From Lyngbya sp. HA4199-MV5 (GTDB lineage: Bacteria; Cyanobacteriota; Cyanobacteriia; Leptolyngbyales; Leptolyngbyaceae), in NCBI GenBank assembly GCA_019359375.1, contig JAHHHL010000001.1:281971-345970 (forward strand): 64,000 bases of DNA. Direction: 5' to 3'. Of the stretch, positions 62,413-64,000 are shown piece after piece. Within the stretch, counting starts at the first letter, position 1. Every line of letters begins with the position of its first letter. Below the pieces are notes generated by a model that made no database searches, was not told where the DNA came from, and saw only the letters and a program-made list of their open reading frames with translations. A program made the position numbers and the translations under genes.

Positions 62413-62750
62413 AGATTGAAATGGATCCGGATCCGAAAACATTTCGATCCTCATAAAGTACTATGCATCGGTCAAGCGGCGCTCGATCGTTCCCGCTTTT
62501 GGAGCTGAGTTGATCACGCGCCCCAACAACCGCTCAATGGGAACGCTAGAAAGAATAAGGCAGACAGTGAAAGGTAAGCACTGACCGTTGTAGCTTGCTT
62601 CTGCTTTGCAGTTAGCTGACCGCTCGCGCCAAAACTAAATCACTCCCTTATGCTTTTTGCAGCAGACTGGGGGCGCAATTTACCTGGACTTTATAAAACC
62701 TGGATTAGACTAAAGCCAGCGTTTAAGGAATCTTCAGCAGGCAATCGCGT
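62413..62750. other. 338-bp intergenic region with a miniature-element remnant
   Basis: Contains a right-end remnant of the 125-bp element at 62497-62524 and the galE promoter region with a ribosome binding site-like AAGGAA at 62726. No gene seen. Confidence 0.5.
62497..62524 (+). mobile_element. Right-end remnant of the miniature element (copy F)
   Basis: TTTTGGAGCTGAGTTGATCA followed by CGCGCCCC resembles the right end of the full copies (TTTTGGAGCTAATTGATGAC, then GCGCCC). Only about 28 bases, with three or four differences, so this is a weak call. Confidence 0.4.
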
Positions 62751-63755
62751 ATGTCACAGAGTCAAGCAACAATCCTAGTTACGGGCGGGGCAGGCTACAT
62801 CGGCTCTCATGCAGTCTTGGCACTGCAACAGGCAGGCTACCACGTCATTGTGCTAGACAACCTCGTGTATGGGCATCGAGACATTGCTGAAACGGTCTTA
62901 AAGGTTGAGTTAGTCGAAGGGGATACGAACGATCGCGCCCTCTTAGACAAACTTTTTGCCACCTACAACATTAGCGCTGTGATGCACTTTGCGGCGTATG
63001 CCTATGTCGGCGAGTCGGTCACTGACCCTGCTAAGTATTACCAAAACAACTTTGTTGGCACACTGACGCTGCTAGAGGCAATGCTGGCTGCGAACGTGAA
63101 GCATTTTGTCTTCTCCTCAACCTGTGCAACCTACGGGGTGCCGCAGATCATCCCCATTCCCGAAGACCATCCCCAGAATCCCATCAATCCCTATGGTGCA
63201 ACGAAGCTCATGATTGAGCGGGTGCTGACTGATTTTGACAAAGCCTATGACTTCAAATCGGTCTGCTTCCGCTACTTCAATGCGGCAGGTGCCGATCCTG
63301 AAGGACGCTTAGGCGAAGACCACTCACCCGAAACACACCTGATTCCCCTCGTCTTGCAAACTGCATTGGGGCTACGCGATTCGATCGCCATCTTTGGCAC
63401 CGATTACCCCACCCCCGATGGCACCTGCATTCGTGACTATATTCATGTTGCGGATCTGGCACAGGCTCACGTTTCGGGACTATCTTATCTACTCAAGGGC
63501 GGCAACACGACGATTTTCAACCTGGGCAACGGCAACGGCTTTTCGGTACGCGAAGTGATTGAAATGGCGCGCCAAGTGACAGGACGAGAGATTCCCGCGA
63601 TCGAACACCCTCGTCGTCCCGGCGATCCGCCTGCACTGGTTGGCAGTGGCGATCGTGCCCGCCAGGTCTTAGGCTGGAACCCACAGTACGCCGATCTGCA
63701 CACATTAATGACTCACGCCTGGAGCTGGCATCAAAAGCGACACGCTCAGAGTTAG
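62751..63755 (+). CDS. galE: UDP-glucose 4-epimerase
   Basis: 334 residues. Interconverts UDP-glucose and UDP-galactose for polysaccharide and glycolipid synthesis. NAD-binding TGGAGYIGSH (11-20), the SDR catalytic S-x-n-YxxxK as SSTCATYG and YGATK (~120-152), and the substrate loop FRYFNAAGADPEGRLGEDHS. C-terminal RRPGDPPALVGSGDRARQVL is the GalE-specific uridine-binding segment. Appears single. A run of GTTAGTT repeats follows the stop codon. Confidence 0.95.
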   Translation: MSQSQATILVTGGAGYIGSHAVLALQQAGYHVIVLDNLVYGHRDIAETVLKVELVEGDTNDRALLDKLFATYNISAVMHFAAYAYVGESVTDPAKYYQNNFVGTLTLLEAMLAANVKHFVFSSTCATYGVPQIIPIPEDHPQNPINPYGATKLMIERVLTDFDKAYDFKSVCFRYFNAAGADPEGRLGEDHSPETHLIPLVLQTALGLRDSIAIFGTDYPTPDGTCIRDYIHVADLAQAHVSGLSYLLKGGNTTIFNLGNGNGFSVREVIEMARQVTGREIPAIEHPRRPGDPPALVGSGDRARQVLGWNPQYADLHTLMTHAWSWHQKRHAQS

Positions 63756-63805
63756 CCGTCAGCTTAGAAGTTGTTAGTTGTTAGTTGTTAGTTGTTGGTT
63801 GTAAA
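63756..63805. repeat. GTTAGTT tandem repeat
   Basis: TTGTTAGTTGTTAGTTGTTA-type heptamer repeat (GTTAGTT, four units) directly after galE, another member of the STRR class. The remaining bases to the window end (63806-64000) show no gene. Confidence 0.8.
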
Positions 63806-64000
63806 GCTCTAAAGGCTTGCGGCGTATCAGAAATAGGCAGACCAGCAAGGTTGTTAGTGCATAAGCCTTGCTTCTGGAGTTTAGACTAAAGAGCGAGGAA
63901 AGGCAGCCAGACCGAACGATCTGACTGCTTAATAGTCAAGGACGTTTCAAATCACTTGACTATGAGTAATTTTGACAAGCTTCGAGCCTTTCGGCATCAA

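Overview
The window is chromosomal DNA of a cyanobacterium, most likely a filamentous one. Direct signs are genes found only in oxygenic phototrophs (psbI, a CpcS/CpeS-type phycobiliprotein lyase, chlL, chlN, vipp1), a very high density of the HIP1 octamer GCGATCGC, and many short tandemly repeated repetitive (STRR) arrays of the CTGCCTTCTGCC, CATCCCT, ACACCCT and TTTTGAG type that are typical of filamentous cyanobacteria. I see no rRNA, tRNA or CRISPR array and no intact transposase gene.

Layout. 0-9 kb: phycobilin lyase, a Pro/Gln-rich unknown, a DUF3769 LptD-like outer-membrane protein, psbI, two glycosyltransferases of the exopolysaccharide type, and a DUF1499 protein. 9-16 kb: a 26-repeat TPR protein, a Panacea-type toxin-antitoxin candidate, sucrose-phosphate phosphatase, a PIN-domain toxin pair, ruvA and a DUF6398 gene. 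16-26 kb: a 21-bp phased tandem repeat, a membrane NTPase-TPR protein, clpC, and the cluster rimI-lysA-cdaA-uppS (proteostasis, lysine/peptidoglycan precursor, c-di-AMP and lipid carrier), in which both rimI and lysA carry in-frame STRR insertions. 26-32 kb: a broken PIN toxin interrupted by a 125-bp miniature transposable element, a lipoprotein/SH3 gene pair that may be one frameshifted gene, a beta-helix DUF1565 protein and an isochorismatase-like hydrolase. 32-44 kb: a mannosyltransferase, an LL-DAP aminotransferase-like enzyme, thioredoxin, vipp1, tyrS, a MATE exporter, bioF and pdxH. 44-54 kb: FecR-like and DUF2854 proteins, a lone receiver protein, a group-2 sigma factor, glutathione-dependent formaldehyde dehydrogenase, a Uma2 protein and an AT-hook/HTH protein. 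54-64 kb: the dark-operative protochlorophyllide reductase genes chlL-DUF5331-chlN, a DUF6888/DUF6887/Uma2 cluster, an FMN-type oxidoreductase, a divergent GST/TetR pair with operators, and galE.

The most unusual content is the repeat biology. A family of 125-bp miniature elements with TA target duplications (four full copies, two remnants) sits against the stop codons of two genes and interrupts a third. STRR minisatellites have entered the coding sequence of two neighbouring conserved enzymes and encode the same peptide in both. A 12-unit, exactly 21-bp-period array precedes the membrane NTPase gene. Start codons were moved from the longest possible reading frame where a ribosome binding site or family length argued for it; this is stated per entry.
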